This document shows, in pieces, positions 43,981 through 53,024 of a stretch of DNA of 53,777 nucleotides. Each line of letters starts with the position of its first letter. The stretch's first letter is position 1. Made by a program: the position numbers and the translations under genes. The notes beneath the pieces were generated by a model. That model was not told the origin of the DNA, did not search any database, and saw nothing but the letters and a program-made list of their open reading frames with translations. Origin of the DNA: Candidatus Thiomargarita nelsonii (GTDB lineage Bacteria > Pseudomonadota > Gammaproteobacteria > Beggiatoales > Beggiatoaceae); contig JSZA02000032.1 of NCBI GenBank assembly GCA_000785145.2, forward strand, positions 1-53,777. Direction: 5' to 3'.

Positions 43981-44386
43981 ATTTTTCTCCGTTTTTTTTG
44001 AGGGGTGGATACCTCAAAAAAGTTAATAATACCAAGGCTCCGAATAGCGAATAAATCAGGATAAAAACCCAATCGGGGGCAGTGTAAAAGAGAAAGTAGT
44101 GGATCCAGTAAGCAATAAAGCTCATGCTATGCGTCGCTTCTCCCGCTAAATGGCGTAGGTGATATTCTAATATTGTTAATGGGCATGTGATTCCTAACCA
44201 GGCTTCTAAAACCACGTAGCCAATGGCGGCTAAATGCAAAAATCTAAAAATGAAATTTTGTGTCCAGTGCCATTTTCTCATCCATCCTATTAGAATAAGC
44301 ACTTGTCCAGCAATCACAAATAACACAAAACTGGCATGTACCACGACTGTTAAGTCGGCAAGGAAAGAAAATTGTGAGCTTGACAT
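43967..44386 (-). CDS. DUF2784 membrane protein
   Basis: 139 residues, four membrane segments (LADLTVVVHASFVLFVIAGQ; IFRFLHLAAIGYVVLEAWLG; HYFLFYTAPDWVFILIYSLF) and the DUF2784 patterns HASFVLFV, CPLT and W-x-HYFLFY. Role unknown. Its start overlaps the stop of the recombinase gene. Confidence 0.85.
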   Translation of the reverse strand: MSSSQFSFLADLTVVVHASFVLFVIAGQVLILIGWMRKWHWTQNFIFRFLHLAAIGYVVLEAWLGITCPLTILEYHLRHLAGEATHSMSFIAYWIHYFLFYTAPDWVFILIYSLFGALVLLTFLRYPPLKKNGEKYESA

Positions 44387-44967
44387 TATGATTGAGACTC
44401 ACAATTATTTTTAATGAGTGCCAGTACTTTTTTAGCTTTAGTTTTAGGCAGGCGCCTACCATAAAAGCTTGCACAAAAGGAAGTGATAAGAACTATCATA
44501 TCTTCTAGTAGATCATCCTTAAATTCCTTATTATTAATAACAACTAAATTTCGACCTTGGGCAAGTAAAGTCGATTCGACGTATTCATAGCCAAAACGCA
44601 TCAAACGGTTTTTATGTTCTATTGCTATGATTTTGACCGATGGATCACTTAACAATTGCATGAGTTTGGGTCTATGATCATTCAATCCGGATCCAATTTC
44701 AGTCACCGTTTTTGAAACTTTCAAGTCAAGTTGAGTGACTGCATTGACGACTTTTGCCACTTGTCTATCTAGATCAGATTTTTGATTGTTTGAAGAAACA
44801 CGGGCATAAACCACGCACTCTTTATTATCCTCAGAATCTAAGGATTGCAGTAGAATCGTTCCGGTTGCCATTTGCTTGGCTGGTACCGGTAATTTTCCTT
44901 CCTTGAACCACCGCCATGCGGTTTTATATGAGATACCTTGTAATTTAGCCCATTCGCTTAGTTTCAT
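44386..44967 (-). mobile_element. tnpA: IS607-type serine recombinase TnpA, without TnpB
   Basis: Start 44967 gives 193 residues: MerR-like helix-turn-helix (KLSEWAKLQGISYKTAWRWF), then the serine-recombinase catalytic part VVYARVSSNNQKSDLDRQ (catalytic Ser in ARVSS), with GSGLNDHRPKLMQLL and IEHKNRLMRFGYEYVE. The TnpA/TnpB overlap expected in complete IS607 elements is missing; DUF2784 follows instead. It is probably a stranded or non-autonomous copy. Confidence 0.85.
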
Positions 44968-44974
44968 GTCTTTC

Positions 44975-45319
44975 TCACTCTTCAGGCATTTCCTCATTTT
45001 CCTCATCAGAGACAACTTCTTCTCCTACATCTTTAGGAAGTCGCTCTACCTTCTCAATGATTTCTTGAGGTGCCTCTGGGGATTCTTCCACAAAGTCCTC
45101 TTCAGGCAGATTGATAATGTCTTCTAGTTCTACATTAGGGTTACTTTCTGGTTGCACAATCGCCGGTTTTTCGATGGCTGGTTTTTCGATGGCCACGATG
45201 GCTGGTTTTTCGATGGCTGGTTTTTCGATGGCCGATTTTTCAATCGTCCCTTTTTCATCTTCGCAGCCTGCCAATCCCAACAACAATGTGATAAAAGCCA
45301 GTTGTAACTTGAGTTTCAT
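44975..45319 (-). CDS. acidic lipoprotein with EKPAI repeats
   Basis: Start 45319 gives a lipoprotein signal (LKLQLAFITLLLGLAGC, lipobox LAGC). The mature part has repeats of IEKPAI (about five, partly IEKSAI and IVAIEKPAI), then an acidic tail (DFVEESPEAPQEIIEK; EENEEMPEE). Low-complexity and likely surface or spacer. The short repeat may expand or shrink. Confidence 0.75.
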   Translation of the reverse strand: MKLKLQLAFITLLLGLAGCEDEKGTIEKSAIEKPAIEKPAIVAIEKPAIEKPAIVQPESNPNVELEDIINLPEEDFVEESPEAPQEIIEKVERLPKDVGEEVVSDEENEEMPEE

Positions 45320-45375
45320 GGTGTTTATTTCCTTTTTTTTAATAAGACATTTCAAACATAAAGTTTATCATGACA

Positions 45376-45402
45376 AGGAGTCCAAGATTTATCTTGGACA
45401 AA
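45376..45402. repeat. family A palindrome between divergent genes
   Basis: AGGAGTCCAAGATTTATCTT...GGAC lies in the promoter gap between the lipoprotein and the PfkB kinase. Confidence 0.8.
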
Positions 45403-45454
45403 TATGATATGCTATTCATTCTCATTTTTCTAAAATTTTCTGGAGAAAATTAAT

Positions 45455-46390
45455 ATGCCTGCTTTAATTTGTGGCTCCTTTGCTTTTGATACCATAATGG
45501 AATTTAATGATAAATTTAAAAATCATATCCTGCCTGAGCAGGTGCATATCCTCAATGTATCTTTTTTGGTACCCGATTTGCGCCGTGAATTTGGTGGGTG
45601 TGCGGGCAATATCGCGTATAACCTCAATCTATTAGGCTCCGATGCCTTGCCTATGGGAACAGTGGGGAAAGATTTTGCACCTTACGCCGAGTGGATGGAC
45701 AAATGCGGTATCCCACGCACACATATCACCACCATTGATCATAGTTATAGTGCCCAAGCCTTTATTACCACCGACATGGATGATAACCAAATTACGGCTT
45801 TTCATCCAGGCGCGATGAATTTTTCTCATTATAACAAAATTTCTCAGGCTGAAGGGGTGACTATCGGCATCGTCTCTCCCGATGGGCGTGAGGGTATGAT
45901 TGAACATGCTAAACAGTTTGCAGAGCTTGGCATTCCTTTTATCTTTGATCCCGGGCAAGGTATGCCAATGTTTGATGGCAACGATTTGTTGCTATTCATT
46001 GAGCAGGCGAGTTGGGTTATTGTCAATGATTATGAATGGCAATTGATGCAGCAACGTACTGATTTTTCTCCGGAACAAGTGGCAGAACGGCTGCGGGCGT
46101 TGATTATCACTAAGGGAGCAGAAGGCGCGATGATTTATACGCCTGATACGGTTTATCAAATACCCTGTGCAAAAGCAAATGCGGTGGATCCAACGGGGTG
46201 TGGGGATGCCTTTCGGGGTGGATTGTTGTATGGTTTGATGAATGATATTGATTGGGAAACGACGGGGCGGATTGCATCATTGATGGGTGCCATTAAGGTT
46301 GAACATCATGGCACCCAAAATCATAGTGTGACGCTAGATGAATTTAAACAAGCTTTTGAGAAAAATTTTGGCTATACGTTGATGTTATAA
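45455..46390 (+). CDS. PfkB-family sugar/nucleoside kinase
   Basis: 311 residues with both PfkB signatures: FGGCAGNIAYNLNLLGSDAL near the start and DPTGCGDAFRGGLLYGL near the end (catalytic Asp in GCGD). SYSAQAFITTDMDDNQITAF and GQGMPMFDGND lie between. This resembles proteobacterial adenosine-kinase-like members; a sugar kinase is equally possible. GGAGAAAAT precedes ATG 45455. Confidence 0.85.
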   Translation: MPALICGSFAFDTIMEFNDKFKNHILPEQVHILNVSFLVPDLRREFGGCAGNIAYNLNLLGSDALPMGTVGKDFAPYAEWMDKCGIPRTHITTIDHSYSAQAFITTDMDDNQITAFHPGAMNFSHYNKISQAEGVTIGIVSPDGREGMIEHAKQFAELGIPFIFDPGQGMPMFDGNDLLLFIEQASWVIVNDYEWQLMQQRTDFSPEQVAERLRALIITKGAEGAMIYTPDTVYQIPCAKANAVDPTGCGDAFRGGLLYGLMNDIDWETTGRIASLMGAIKVEHHGTQNHSVTLDEFKQAFEKNFGYTLML

Positions 46391-46445
46391 AAGGACATTA
46401 GCCATCACTTGGATTTTGGGAGTGTGTTTGTTGAATTGACAAGAT

Positions 46446-46474
46446 AAGGGCAACCATAAAGGATTGCCCCTACG
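46446..46474. repeat. half copy of family C
   Basis: AGGGCAACCATAAAGGATTG...CCCCTAC is one arm of the family C palindrome. Confidence 0.7.
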
Positions 46475-46551
46475 CTTGGGCATGGTAAATTGATAAAATT
46501 AATGTATGCGTATAAATTGTATAAATTGGTGCGGCACTTACTTTAAAACGC

Positions 46552-46734
46552 CAAAACCACAAAATCTGGCCTGGTTATGTTTAAGGAGCAAGTTTCCTGG
46601 GGTGATAAACCATCTATCACCTTTAATTATATATAATTAAACTTAAACAGATTTTGAGGCTAATCTATATAAGTTTCAACAAAGCAAAATATACTACAAA
46701 TAATTATTGTCTGCTTTAATTTTGTGGTTTTGGT
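46552..46734. other. nested hairpins in a gene-free stretch
   Basis: CCAAAACCACAAAAT (46552-46566) faces ATTTTGTGGTTTTGG (46720-46734). Within this, GTTTAAG (46579-46585) faces CTTAAAC (46642-46648). Inside those lie the hairpin GGTGATA/TATCACC (46601-46621) and the 20-bp perfect palindrome TTTAATTATATATAATTAAA (46622-46641). No gene is accepted in 46391-47080. It may be a structured RNA or a non-autonomous element; unresolved. Confidence 0.4.
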
Positions 46735-47023
46735 GTTTAATGCTAACAGTCACAATTTATTTAACCTGATAAAAAACGCTTGACTTATTAATTGGATTGT
46801 GAAAAAATTTGCACAAAATCAATAAACCGAGAACCAAGGTGAGATTTTTATTGAAAGAAAGCTTATTGAAAGAAAGCGCTTGAGATGTTTTCAAGCTTTG
46901 GGAGATACCCCCTCCAGGACTTGTCCTGTGTGCTTTGTTAGTGAATGGTAACATTTGTTAACGAAAATGTATCGGTGCATGTCAGGCGTGACATCTATTT
47001 TGACTGGCAACGCGATATTGACA

Positions 47024-47071
47024 AGGAGTCCAAGATTTATCTTGGACTTCCTTGATAAATCTTGGACTCCT
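47024..47071. repeat. family A palindrome with second half-copy
   Basis: AGGAGTCCAAGATTTATCTT...GGAC is followed directly by CTTGATAAATCTTGGACTCC, giving two overlapping hairpins before the terminator. Confidence 0.75.
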
Positions 47072-47109
47072 AAAAAAAAACCCCTCATCCTCCTTTGAGG
47101 AGTGAGGGG
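47072..47109 (-). terminator. intrinsic terminator of the DUF3034 gene
   Basis: On the minus strand CCCCTCACTCCTC pairs with GAGGATGAGGGG (one bulged base) and is followed by nine T (47072-47080). It lies about 40 bases after the DUF3034 stop. Confidence 0.85.
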
Positions 47110-47147
47110 TATGATGAAAATCTGTGTGGCACTTTAAACCTTAGACA

Positions 47148-48053
47148 TTAGAAATTGCCTTGAATTTGTAGGTATAAACCCCGTTGATCTAAACCAAAAT
47201 TGTTGCCGCCTTTAGCATTGTGTTCAGCACCCGCAATCTCACCAAATACTGCGTATGCAGCCACGATAGCCATATTCTTAGTGGGAAAATAGGCAAAGAA
47301 CAGATCCCCCCAGTCATCCTCTCTGATCGGATCAATGTTATCGGGTTTCATGCGATATTCCAAACCAACTACCGTTTGATCGTTAAGAAACACACCAATT
47401 GAAGTTTCAAATTCTGTTTCATAACCGTCTTCCCATTTGGACTCGAAACCCAAAATGCCGATCTGGTTGGCTTTGGTAGCACGAACAGTACCATTAATCA
47501 ACAGTTTCCTCTCACCAATCGGTATGACCTTAGTTGCCGCAAGATAGAAATCTATCCCACTGTCTTCTGCACCCATAGCATTCAAGAATGTCTCTGTTAC
47601 ATTCGTTTCTTTATATTGGATACCCAGTGCCACAGCAGGCATAGAGTCGCTCATCTCAAGCAATCTGATTTTAGCCCCAATCACATCAACATCGACTTTA
47701 CCCAACAACCATTCACCGCCAGGGTCATTGGTTGGATCGAATGTGGCTGCTCGATCAGAGTTCAAGATTATTCCATCATGACTTGGATGCCGTCCTGTGT
47801 CAAAGGTTATCCGTGCATAAGACAACTCAACCCAGTTAGCAATGCCAGCTTGCAGTGCTACACTACTTAAGGTGTAATCACCCGTGTCCACCCAAGTAAA
47901 GGAAGCCGTCGGTGTACCAGCAGACAGTAGTCCCCAGGGGACAATACCACCACCTGCCTGCCCTTCAACTTGAGTCACCGCTGCTTGAGCACTCGTTAAG
48001 CAACAACAACTAGCCATTGTCACAGTCAATGCGATTGTTTTCAGTAATTTCAT
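47148..48053 (-). CDS. DUF3034 outer-membrane protein
   Basis: Start 48053, preceded by AAGGATAAC. 301 residues: signal peptide (LKTIALTVTMASCCCLTSAQA), then VEGQAGGGIVPWGLLSAGT, the family's opening, and alternating strands to a terminal LYLQIQGNF. This is a beta-barrel porin-like family of proteobacteria, role unknown. The 250 bases upstream are A+T-rich with no repeat, a likely promoter region. It has its own terminator, so it is a single-gene unit. Confidence 0.85.
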   Translation of the reverse strand: MKLLKTIALTVTMASCCCLTSAQAAVTQVEGQAGGGIVPWGLLSAGTPTASFTWVDTGDYTLSSVALQAGIANWVELSYARITFDTGRHPSHDGIILNSDRAATFDPTNDPGGEWLLGKVDVDVIGAKIRLLEMSDSMPAVALGIQYKETNVTETFLNAMGAEDSGIDFYLAATKVIPIGERKLLINGTVRATKANQIGILGFESKWEDGYETEFETSIGVFLNDQTVVGLEYRMKPDNIDPIREDDWGDLFFAYFPTKNMAIVAAYAVFGEIAGAEHNAKGGNNFGLDQRGLYLQIQGNF

Positions 48054-48338
48054 AATGTTATCCTTAGTTGATGACATTTAAGTTACAATATAACGAATTG
48101 CATAATAAGACAACACTATTTTATTTGTCAATACATTTTAATCGCTATTAATACAACAAACAAAAACAATATTATATATTACAATAGGTTAATTGTTATT
48201 TTTTTTTCTAAAATGTTGCAATAAAACAACAGCATCCAAAAGATTCAATATGAAAAATATGTCTTAATCTGAAAAATGTGTTTTTTAGTGAATGCTAATA
48301 TATTAATTAGCTAAAAAAACTAACATTCTGCTTTTTTT

Positions 48339-48758
48339 TCAACGACTTTTCTTCTGACATTTTGAGCAAATGCCGTAGAGGTATAAACAATGCTCAGTGA
48401 TGTCAAAACCATGTTGCCGTGCAATAGCCCGTTGCTGTTTTTCAATGACATTATCAACAAATTCGACAATCGCGCCGCATTTGACGCATAGAAGATGATC
48501 ATGATGTTTTCCTTCATTCAACTCAAATACTGAGAGACCATCTTCAAAATGGTGACGAATCACTAAACCCGCCGCTTCAAATTGCGTCAACACACGATAA
48601 ACCGTTGCCAAGCCAACATCTTCCCCGCTATGAAGTAGTGCTTTATAAACATCTTCAGCAGTCATATGGCGTTGTTGGTTGTTTTCTAACAACTGGAGTA
48701 TCCGTAGCCGTGGTAAGGTAGCTTTTAAGCCCACTTTTTTAAGGTTTTTACTTTCCAT
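48339..48758 (-). CDS. fur: ferric uptake regulator Fur
   Basis: 139 residues, KVGLKATLPRLRILQLLEN and AEDVYKALLHSGEDVGLATVYRVLTQFEAAGLV (winged helix, residues 34-67), then the metal-binding HHDHLLCVKCG (Cys 91 and 94) and a C-terminal CSKC (131 and 134). It represses iron-uptake genes when Fe(II) is bound. Divergent from bamE, as in many gammaproteobacteria. Confidence 0.95.
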   Translation of the reverse strand: MESKNLKKVGLKATLPRLRILQLLENNQQRHMTAEDVYKALLHSGEDVGLATVYRVLTQFEAAGLVIRHHFEDGLSVFELNEGKHHDHLLCVKCGAIVEFVDNVIEKQQRAIARQHGFDITEHCLYLYGICSKCQKKSR

Positions 48759-48781
48759 AAAATCATTAAATGTAGTATTTA

Positions 48782-48806
48782 GGAGTCCAAAGCTTTAGCT
48801 TTGGAC
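48782..48806. repeat. family A2 palindrome between fur and bamE
   Basis: GGAGTCCAAAGCTTTAGCTT...TGGAC lies in the shared promoter gap of the divergent fur and bamE genes. Confidence 0.8.
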
Positions 48807-48863
48807 ATCATCTTTTCTGAAAGTGCGTTACAATAATAAGGGTTTAAATACGTTATTGAGTTT

Positions 48864-49229
48864 ATGATGCAAAAATTTCTCATTTTGTGCTGTTTATTAT
48901 TGTTTGGCTGTTCCATACATAAGATAGATATTCGACAAGGCAATTTTGTTACTCAAGAAATGTTAGATCAGCTTGAATGGAATATGCCGGCTAAAAAAGT
49001 GCGCTTTATCATGGGCACACCACTGTTGGTAGATGTATTTCACAAACATCGCTGGGATTATTTGTATAGTTTTCAAGCTGGTGGTGGAAAACGGCAACAG
49101 CGCCAGATTTCTCTATTTTTTGATGAAAATCAGCGTCTTCAAAAAATAGAGGGTCAGGTCAAAATCGGCAAGCCACGTCCGCAAAAACCCGTACCCTTGC
49201 CTGAAATTGACCAAGAGCCTATTTTATAA
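48864..49229 (+). CDS. bamE: outer-membrane assembly lipoprotein BamE (SmpA)
   Basis: 121 residues, lipobox LLFGC, then the SmpA/OmlA pattern: QGNFVTQEMLDQLEWNM, KKVRFIMGTPLL and HRWDYLYSFQ. It is part of the Bam complex that inserts barrel proteins in the outer membrane. A proline-rich tail (KPRPQKPVPLPEIDQ) is usual. Confidence 0.95.
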   Translation: MMQKFLILCCLLLFGCSIHKIDIRQGNFVTQEMLDQLEWNMPAKKVRFIMGTPLLVDVFHKHRWDYLYSFQAGGGKRQQRQISLFFDENQRLQKIEGQVKIGKPRPQKPVPLPEIDQEPIL

Positions 49230-49511
49230 TTTCATGCTCTTACCCGCACGCCGTTTGCGAACTTCTTTCGGATCGGCAATCAGGGGACGATAAATTTCAA
49301 CGCGATCACCCTCACGCAATTGTGTGGTTAAGGCACAGGGCTTGCCGAAAATCCCTATTTTGTTTTGGCTCAGTTCTATTGCCTGAAATTGCCTTAATAT
49401 ACCTGATTTTTCAATGGCTTGTAATGTATTACCTGCCATTGGAACATCTAAAGGAATAATCACCTGTTCTTTAGGTGTGGCATACGCGACTTCAACATGA
49501 ATGGTGTCCAT
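49224..49511 (-). CDS. rnfH: RnfH family protein
   Basis: Start 49511 gives 95 residues: IHVEVAYATPKEQVIIPLDV and GDRVEIYRPLIADPKEVRK, the ubiquitin-like RnfH/UPF0125 pattern. It overlaps both the ratA end (20 bases) and the bamE end (6 bases). Its function is not settled; it travels with ratA. Confidence 0.9.
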   Translation of the reverse strand: MDTIHVEVAYATPKEQVIIPLDVPMAGNTLQAIEKSGILRQFQAIELSQNKIGIFGKPCALTTQLREGDRVEIYRPLIADPKEVRKRRAGKSMKL

Positions 49512-49935
49512 ATAATTCATTGGCTCTTGTGACAAAAGCATCAACTAAGGTATTTGCAATTTTGGTAAAAACGGGTCCCAAACTCATGCGTAACAGTGGA
49601 TTGGAAATGTCAAATTCCAGATCGAGAGAAATTTTACATCCCTCTTTTCCCAGTGGATGAAAAGTCCAATGCCCTAGCAAGTGACTGAATGGTCCTTCAA
49701 GCAAACGCATTTCAATCGATTTATCCAATTTAATCACATTAGTAGTCGTAAAGGCTTTTTCCAGCCCCGCGCCGCCCATCATGATTGTGGCAACCACATC
49801 TGATTGAGTCCGCGAATGTATCGTAACAGATTTGCACCAAGGTAGAAATTTAGGATAGTCATTAATCTCATTGACTAGTACAAACATGTCATGGGTTGTA
49901 TAAGGCACCAAGGCCATTTTCTGGATACGTGTCAC
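49492..49935 (-). CDS. ratA: RatA-type START-domain protein
   Basis: Start GTG 49935 overlaps the transporter stop; it gives 147 residues, ALVPYTTHDMFVLVNEINDYPKFLPWCKSV being the family start. The protein belongs to the RatA/polyketide-cyclase group, which is associated with coenzyme Q binding and, in Escherichia coli, was reported to impair 70S assembly. The smpB-ratA-rnfH-bamE order of gammaproteobacteria is interrupted here by a transporter. Confidence 0.9.
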   Translation of the reverse strand: MTRIQKMALVPYTTHDMFVLVNEINDYPKFLPWCKSVTIHSRTQSDVVATIMMGGAGLEKAFTTTNVIKLDKSIEMRLLEGPFSHLLGHWTFHPLGKEGCKISLDLEFDISNPLLRMSLGPVFTKIANTLVDAFVTRANELYGHHSC

Positions 49936-51359
49936 GATAATACACCAATTGCATTTAAAAATATCAAAATTATAGCTATCGGTGCCACATAACGCAACAA
50001 GAAATGCCAAAAACGAAAGCCCAGCGTATCAGGAGATGTGTCTAATTCGTTTGCAACAATCTGACGTTTTATCAACCAAGCCGCAAAAATGGCAATAAAG
50101 AGTCCACCTAATGGCAACATAATATTAGAGGTTAGATAATCAATCAGATGAAATATGGTTTTGTTTTCAAAACCGGACAACATGGACAAGGGTTTGACAT
50201 CACTCCAAATATTAAATGAAAAAATGGTGGCGAATCCGGCCAACCAAATCGCCACGCCGCACGCTATCGTGGCACTCACGCGACTCAATTTGCCCGTCTC
50301 AACTAACCAAGCCACCGCCGGCTCAAGCAATGAAATTGCTGAACTCCACGCTGCCAATGCTAATAATACAAAAAACAATGTCCCAAAAATACTCCCAAAT
50401 GGCATTTGCCCAAATGCAAGGGGTAAAGTCTGAAACACTAATCCTGGTCCCTCATCGACTTTTAATCCATTACTAAAGACAATGGGAAAAATAATCAGTC
50501 CTGCCAAAATAGCCACAAGCGTATCAGCTACCACAACTACTGCTGTTGTTTGAGCAATTGAAGCCTCTTTGGGTAAATAGGCACCATAAACCATGATAGC
50601 CCCCATGCCTAAACTCAAGCTAAAAAAAGCCTGTCCCATCGCTGCCAAGAGCCCTTTCCCACTAAATCCATTGTCATCAGGATAAAAGAATTTATTGAAA
50701 TCGACATCAAACATAAAATGTAGACCTTTCATGAAATCAGGCGTATTGATGGCATAGCCCACTAGCACGAGCAATACAATGAATAAAGCCGGCATCATAA
50801 ACTGCACCGCCCGCTCCAATCCGCCCTGTACGCCGCCTATCACCATCGTGATGGTTACCACCATAAAAAGGCTATGCCAAAACATTAAACGTAAAGGATC
50901 TCCGGTTAAATTCTCAAAGACTGAGCCAGCAAAACCAGCGATTTCGTTTTGGGGCATGGTATTGACGACTGCAAACGTGTCCGAGGCTAAAGTTGGGATA
51001 TAGGCTAATGCCCAACCAGCAACAACACTATAATAAGATAAAATCAAAAAACCGGCGAGGACGCCTGCCCAACCTAACAATTGCCACAATCGAGAATGTC
51101 CGCCCTCTTTGGCGAGTCTTCGCATGGTATTAATAGGGCTGGAGCGTCCGCGTTTTCCCAACAAGACTTCAGCCATCATCACGGGCAAGCCAATCATGGC
51201 AACGCATAATAAATAAACAATGACAAAGGCGCCGCCACCATTTTCCCCAGTGATATAGGGAAATTTCCAGATATTACCCAAGCCGACAGCGGAGCCAGTA
51301 GCGGCAAGAATAAACGCTAAACGCGATGACCATTCGCCATGTATGGAGGTTCTACTCAT
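49932..51359 (-). CDS. sodium-dependent transporter, NSS/SNF family
   Basis: 475 residues, about 12 membrane segments. It opens with the NSS pattern WSSRLAFILAATGSAVGLGN (Na+ site residues) and IWKFPYITGENGGGAF, continues with LSYYSVVAGWALAYI, FFSLSLGMGAIMVYGAYL and AWSSAISLLEPAVAWL. It takes up an amino acid or similar solute with Na+. Located between ratA and smpB and overlapping ratA by 4 bases, so probably transcribed with ratA-rnfH. Confidence 0.95.
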   Translation of the reverse strand: MSRTSIHGEWSSRLAFILAATGSAVGLGNIWKFPYITGENGGGAFVIVYLLCVAMIGLPVMMAEVLLGKRGRSSPINTMRRLAKEGGHSRLWQLLGWAGVLAGFLILSYYSVVAGWALAYIPTLASDTFAVVNTMPQNEIAGFAGSVFENLTGDPLRLMFWHSLFMVVTITMVIGGVQGGLERAVQFMMPALFIVLLVLVGYAINTPDFMKGLHFMFDVDFNKFFYPDDNGFSGKGLLAAMGQAFFSLSLGMGAIMVYGAYLPKEASIAQTTAVVVVADTLVAILAGLIIFPIVFSNGLKVDEGPGLVFQTLPLAFGQMPFGSIFGTLFFVLLALAAWSSAISLLEPAVAWLVETGKLSRVSATIACGVAIWLAGFATIFSFNIWSDVKPLSMLSGFENKTIFHLIDYLTSNIMLPLGGLFIAIFAAWLIKRQIVANELDTSPDTLGFRFWHFLLRYVAPIAIILIFLNAIGVLS

Positions 51360-51491
51360 TCTCGTATCCTTATTTAAATTTGACAGCGCGTATTTTGCGT
51401 GAAAAAAAGTTTTTTCTCAAGCCTATACTCAATAATTGTATAGTTCAGTTATAATAAAAACCATCTCTTTAATCAAATTATCAACCACACT

Positions 51492-51953
51492 ATGAAACCA
51501 AAAACACCCAATAATAGTATTGGCATCAATAAAAAAGCGAGATTTGACTATTTTTTAGAAGAACGTTTTGAAGCGGGTATAGTCCTAGAAGGTTGGGAAG
51601 TCAAAAGCTTACGGGCGGGGCGCTTACAACTCCGCGATACTTATGTTCTGATGAAAGAGGGTGAAGCCTGGCTACTCAATGCGGTGATTACGCCCTTAGT
51701 CGATGCCTCATCGCACATTAACCCTGAGTCTCAACGCACACGCAAATTGCTATTGCATCGCTCTGAATTAAATAAACTCATCGGTGGTGTAGAACGCAAA
51801 GGTTATGCCTTGATTCCCACGGGGATGTATTGGAAAAATGGCCGTGTTAAATTGGGATTTGCCCTTGCTAAAGGTAAGAAAGACTACGACAAGCGCGAGA
51901 CTGAAAAAGATCGCGATTGGCAGCGCGAAAAAGAACGTCTTTTTAAACATTAA
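51492..51953 (+). CDS. smpB: SsrA-binding protein SmpB
   Basis: 153 residues with [40 protein letters not shown] and a basic C-terminal tail ([20 protein letters not shown]). It carries tmRNA to stalled ribosomes. The ssrA gene itself is not in the window as far as I can see. Divergent from the transporter gene. Confidence 0.97.
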   Translation: MKPKTPNNSIGINKKARFDYFLEERFEAGIVLEGWEVKSLRAGRLQLRDTYVLMKEGEAWLLNAVITPLVDASSHINPESQRTRKLLLHRSELNKLIGGVERKGYALIPTGMYWKNGRVKLGFALAKGKKDYDKRETEKDRDWQREKERLFKH

Positions 51954-51960
51954 GGTAATA

Positions 51961-51986
51961 GTTATCAGTTATCCGTTATCAGTTAT
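51961..51986. repeat. TAACTGA-type repeats after smpB
   Basis: TTATCAGTTATCCGTTATCAGTTAT directly follows the smpB gene. Confidence 0.7.
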
Positions 51987-52016
51987 ACAAACACAAGCAA
52001 ATATGATTAATTAAAA

Positions 52017-53024
52017 ATGTTAAACGAGTTAGAAATATTCGGATTCAAGTCGATCCGTGAAATGAGGCTTGAATTAAAGCCAATTAATGTTTTGATAGGC
52101 GCAAATGGAGCGGGAAAATCAAACCTCATTGAGGTGTTTCGCCTATTTAATTCATTGAAAATTAATCAATTGCAGCTTTATATTGGTCAATCTGGTGGAG
52201 CCAACAGCCTGTTGCACTATGGCGCACAAGTCACCAACCAACTGGGTGCTCGCCTCTGTTTTGACATAGATAAGACTTTAAGTTGCTATGGTGTGCGGCT
52301 TACTGAAGCACCCATTGATACATTGATCTTTGCTGAAGAATACCTTACCCCTAAAGTGCAGCACTTTGGAACCGGTCATAAAGAGAGTATTTTTTTTAAT
52401 GCCAAGTATTCCGAAAAAAAAGTGCAGTATTATCTTGAACGGTATGGTATTTTCCAGTTCCACGACACCTCGGCTAGAATGCGTGGCAATTGTGAACTCC
52501 ATAATAATCGTTATTTAATGAATGATGGCAGTAATTTAGCAGCCGTTCTCTACAAATTACAAGAAACACAGTTTCCCTATTATGAACGCATTGTTGAGAC
52601 TATCCGACAAATCGCGCCATTTTTCGAGGACTTTGTGCTAGAACCCTTGGCACTCAATCCCAACTACATTCAACTTCACTGGCGCTCCCGTCACTCAAGC
52701 TACGAATTTGGCCCCCATCAATTGTCTGATGGCACTTTACGCACAATGGCATTGATAACGACACTGCTACAGCCAGAATCAGACTTGCCAACACTTTTAG
52801 TGCTGGATGAACCCGAACTGGGTCTACATCCTTATGCTATCACAGTCATTACTTCGCTCATCCACAGTGCTTCGGTACAGACACAAATTATCTTAGCGAC
52901 ACAATCCTGTACTTTTGTTGATCACTTTGATCCTAGCGATGTGGTGGTGGTAGAGCAAAAACAAGGAGAATCTTCATTCAAACGCCTTGAGCCAGAGTCA
53001 TTAACAGAGTGGTTAGATAAATGA
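52017..53024 (+). CDS. OLD/AAA_21-type ATPase
   Basis: 335 residues. Walker A IGANGAGKSNLIEVF near 28-42, signature QLSDGTLRTMALITTLLQP near 237-255, Walker B LLVLDEPELGLHP near 260-272, and the D-loop/His switch ILATQSCTFVDHF. It belongs to the COG4637/AAA_21 group, often paired with DUF4276 as here, and such pairs are found among phage-defence-type modules (inference). ATG 52017 is the family start (LNELEIFGFKSI). Confidence 0.9.
   Translation: MLNELEIFGFKSIREMRLELKPINVLIGANGAGKSNLIEVFRLFNSLKINQLQLYIGQSGGANSLLHYGAQVTNQLGARLCFDIDKTLSCYGVRLTEAPIDTLIFAEEYLTPKVQHFGTGHKESIFFNAKYSEKKVQYYLERYGIFQFHDTSARMRGNCELHNNRYLMNDGSNLAAVLYKLQETQFPYYERIVETIRQIAPFFEDFVLEPLALNPNYIQLHWRSRHSSYEFGPHQLSDGTLRTMALITTLLQPESDLPTLLVLDEPELGLHPYAITVITSLIHSASVQTQIILATQSCTFVDHFDPSDVVVVEQKQGESSFKRLEPESLTEWLDK

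Noticed and set aside
48054..48338. A Fur box before the DUF3034 gene
   Set aside because: The region is A+T-rich, but no clear inverted GATAAT/ATTATC pattern is visible, so I do not list an operator.
51950..52016. A tmRNA gene beside smpB
   Set aside because: The gap holds only a TAACTGA-type repeat and no tRNA-like ends or tag-coding stretch.
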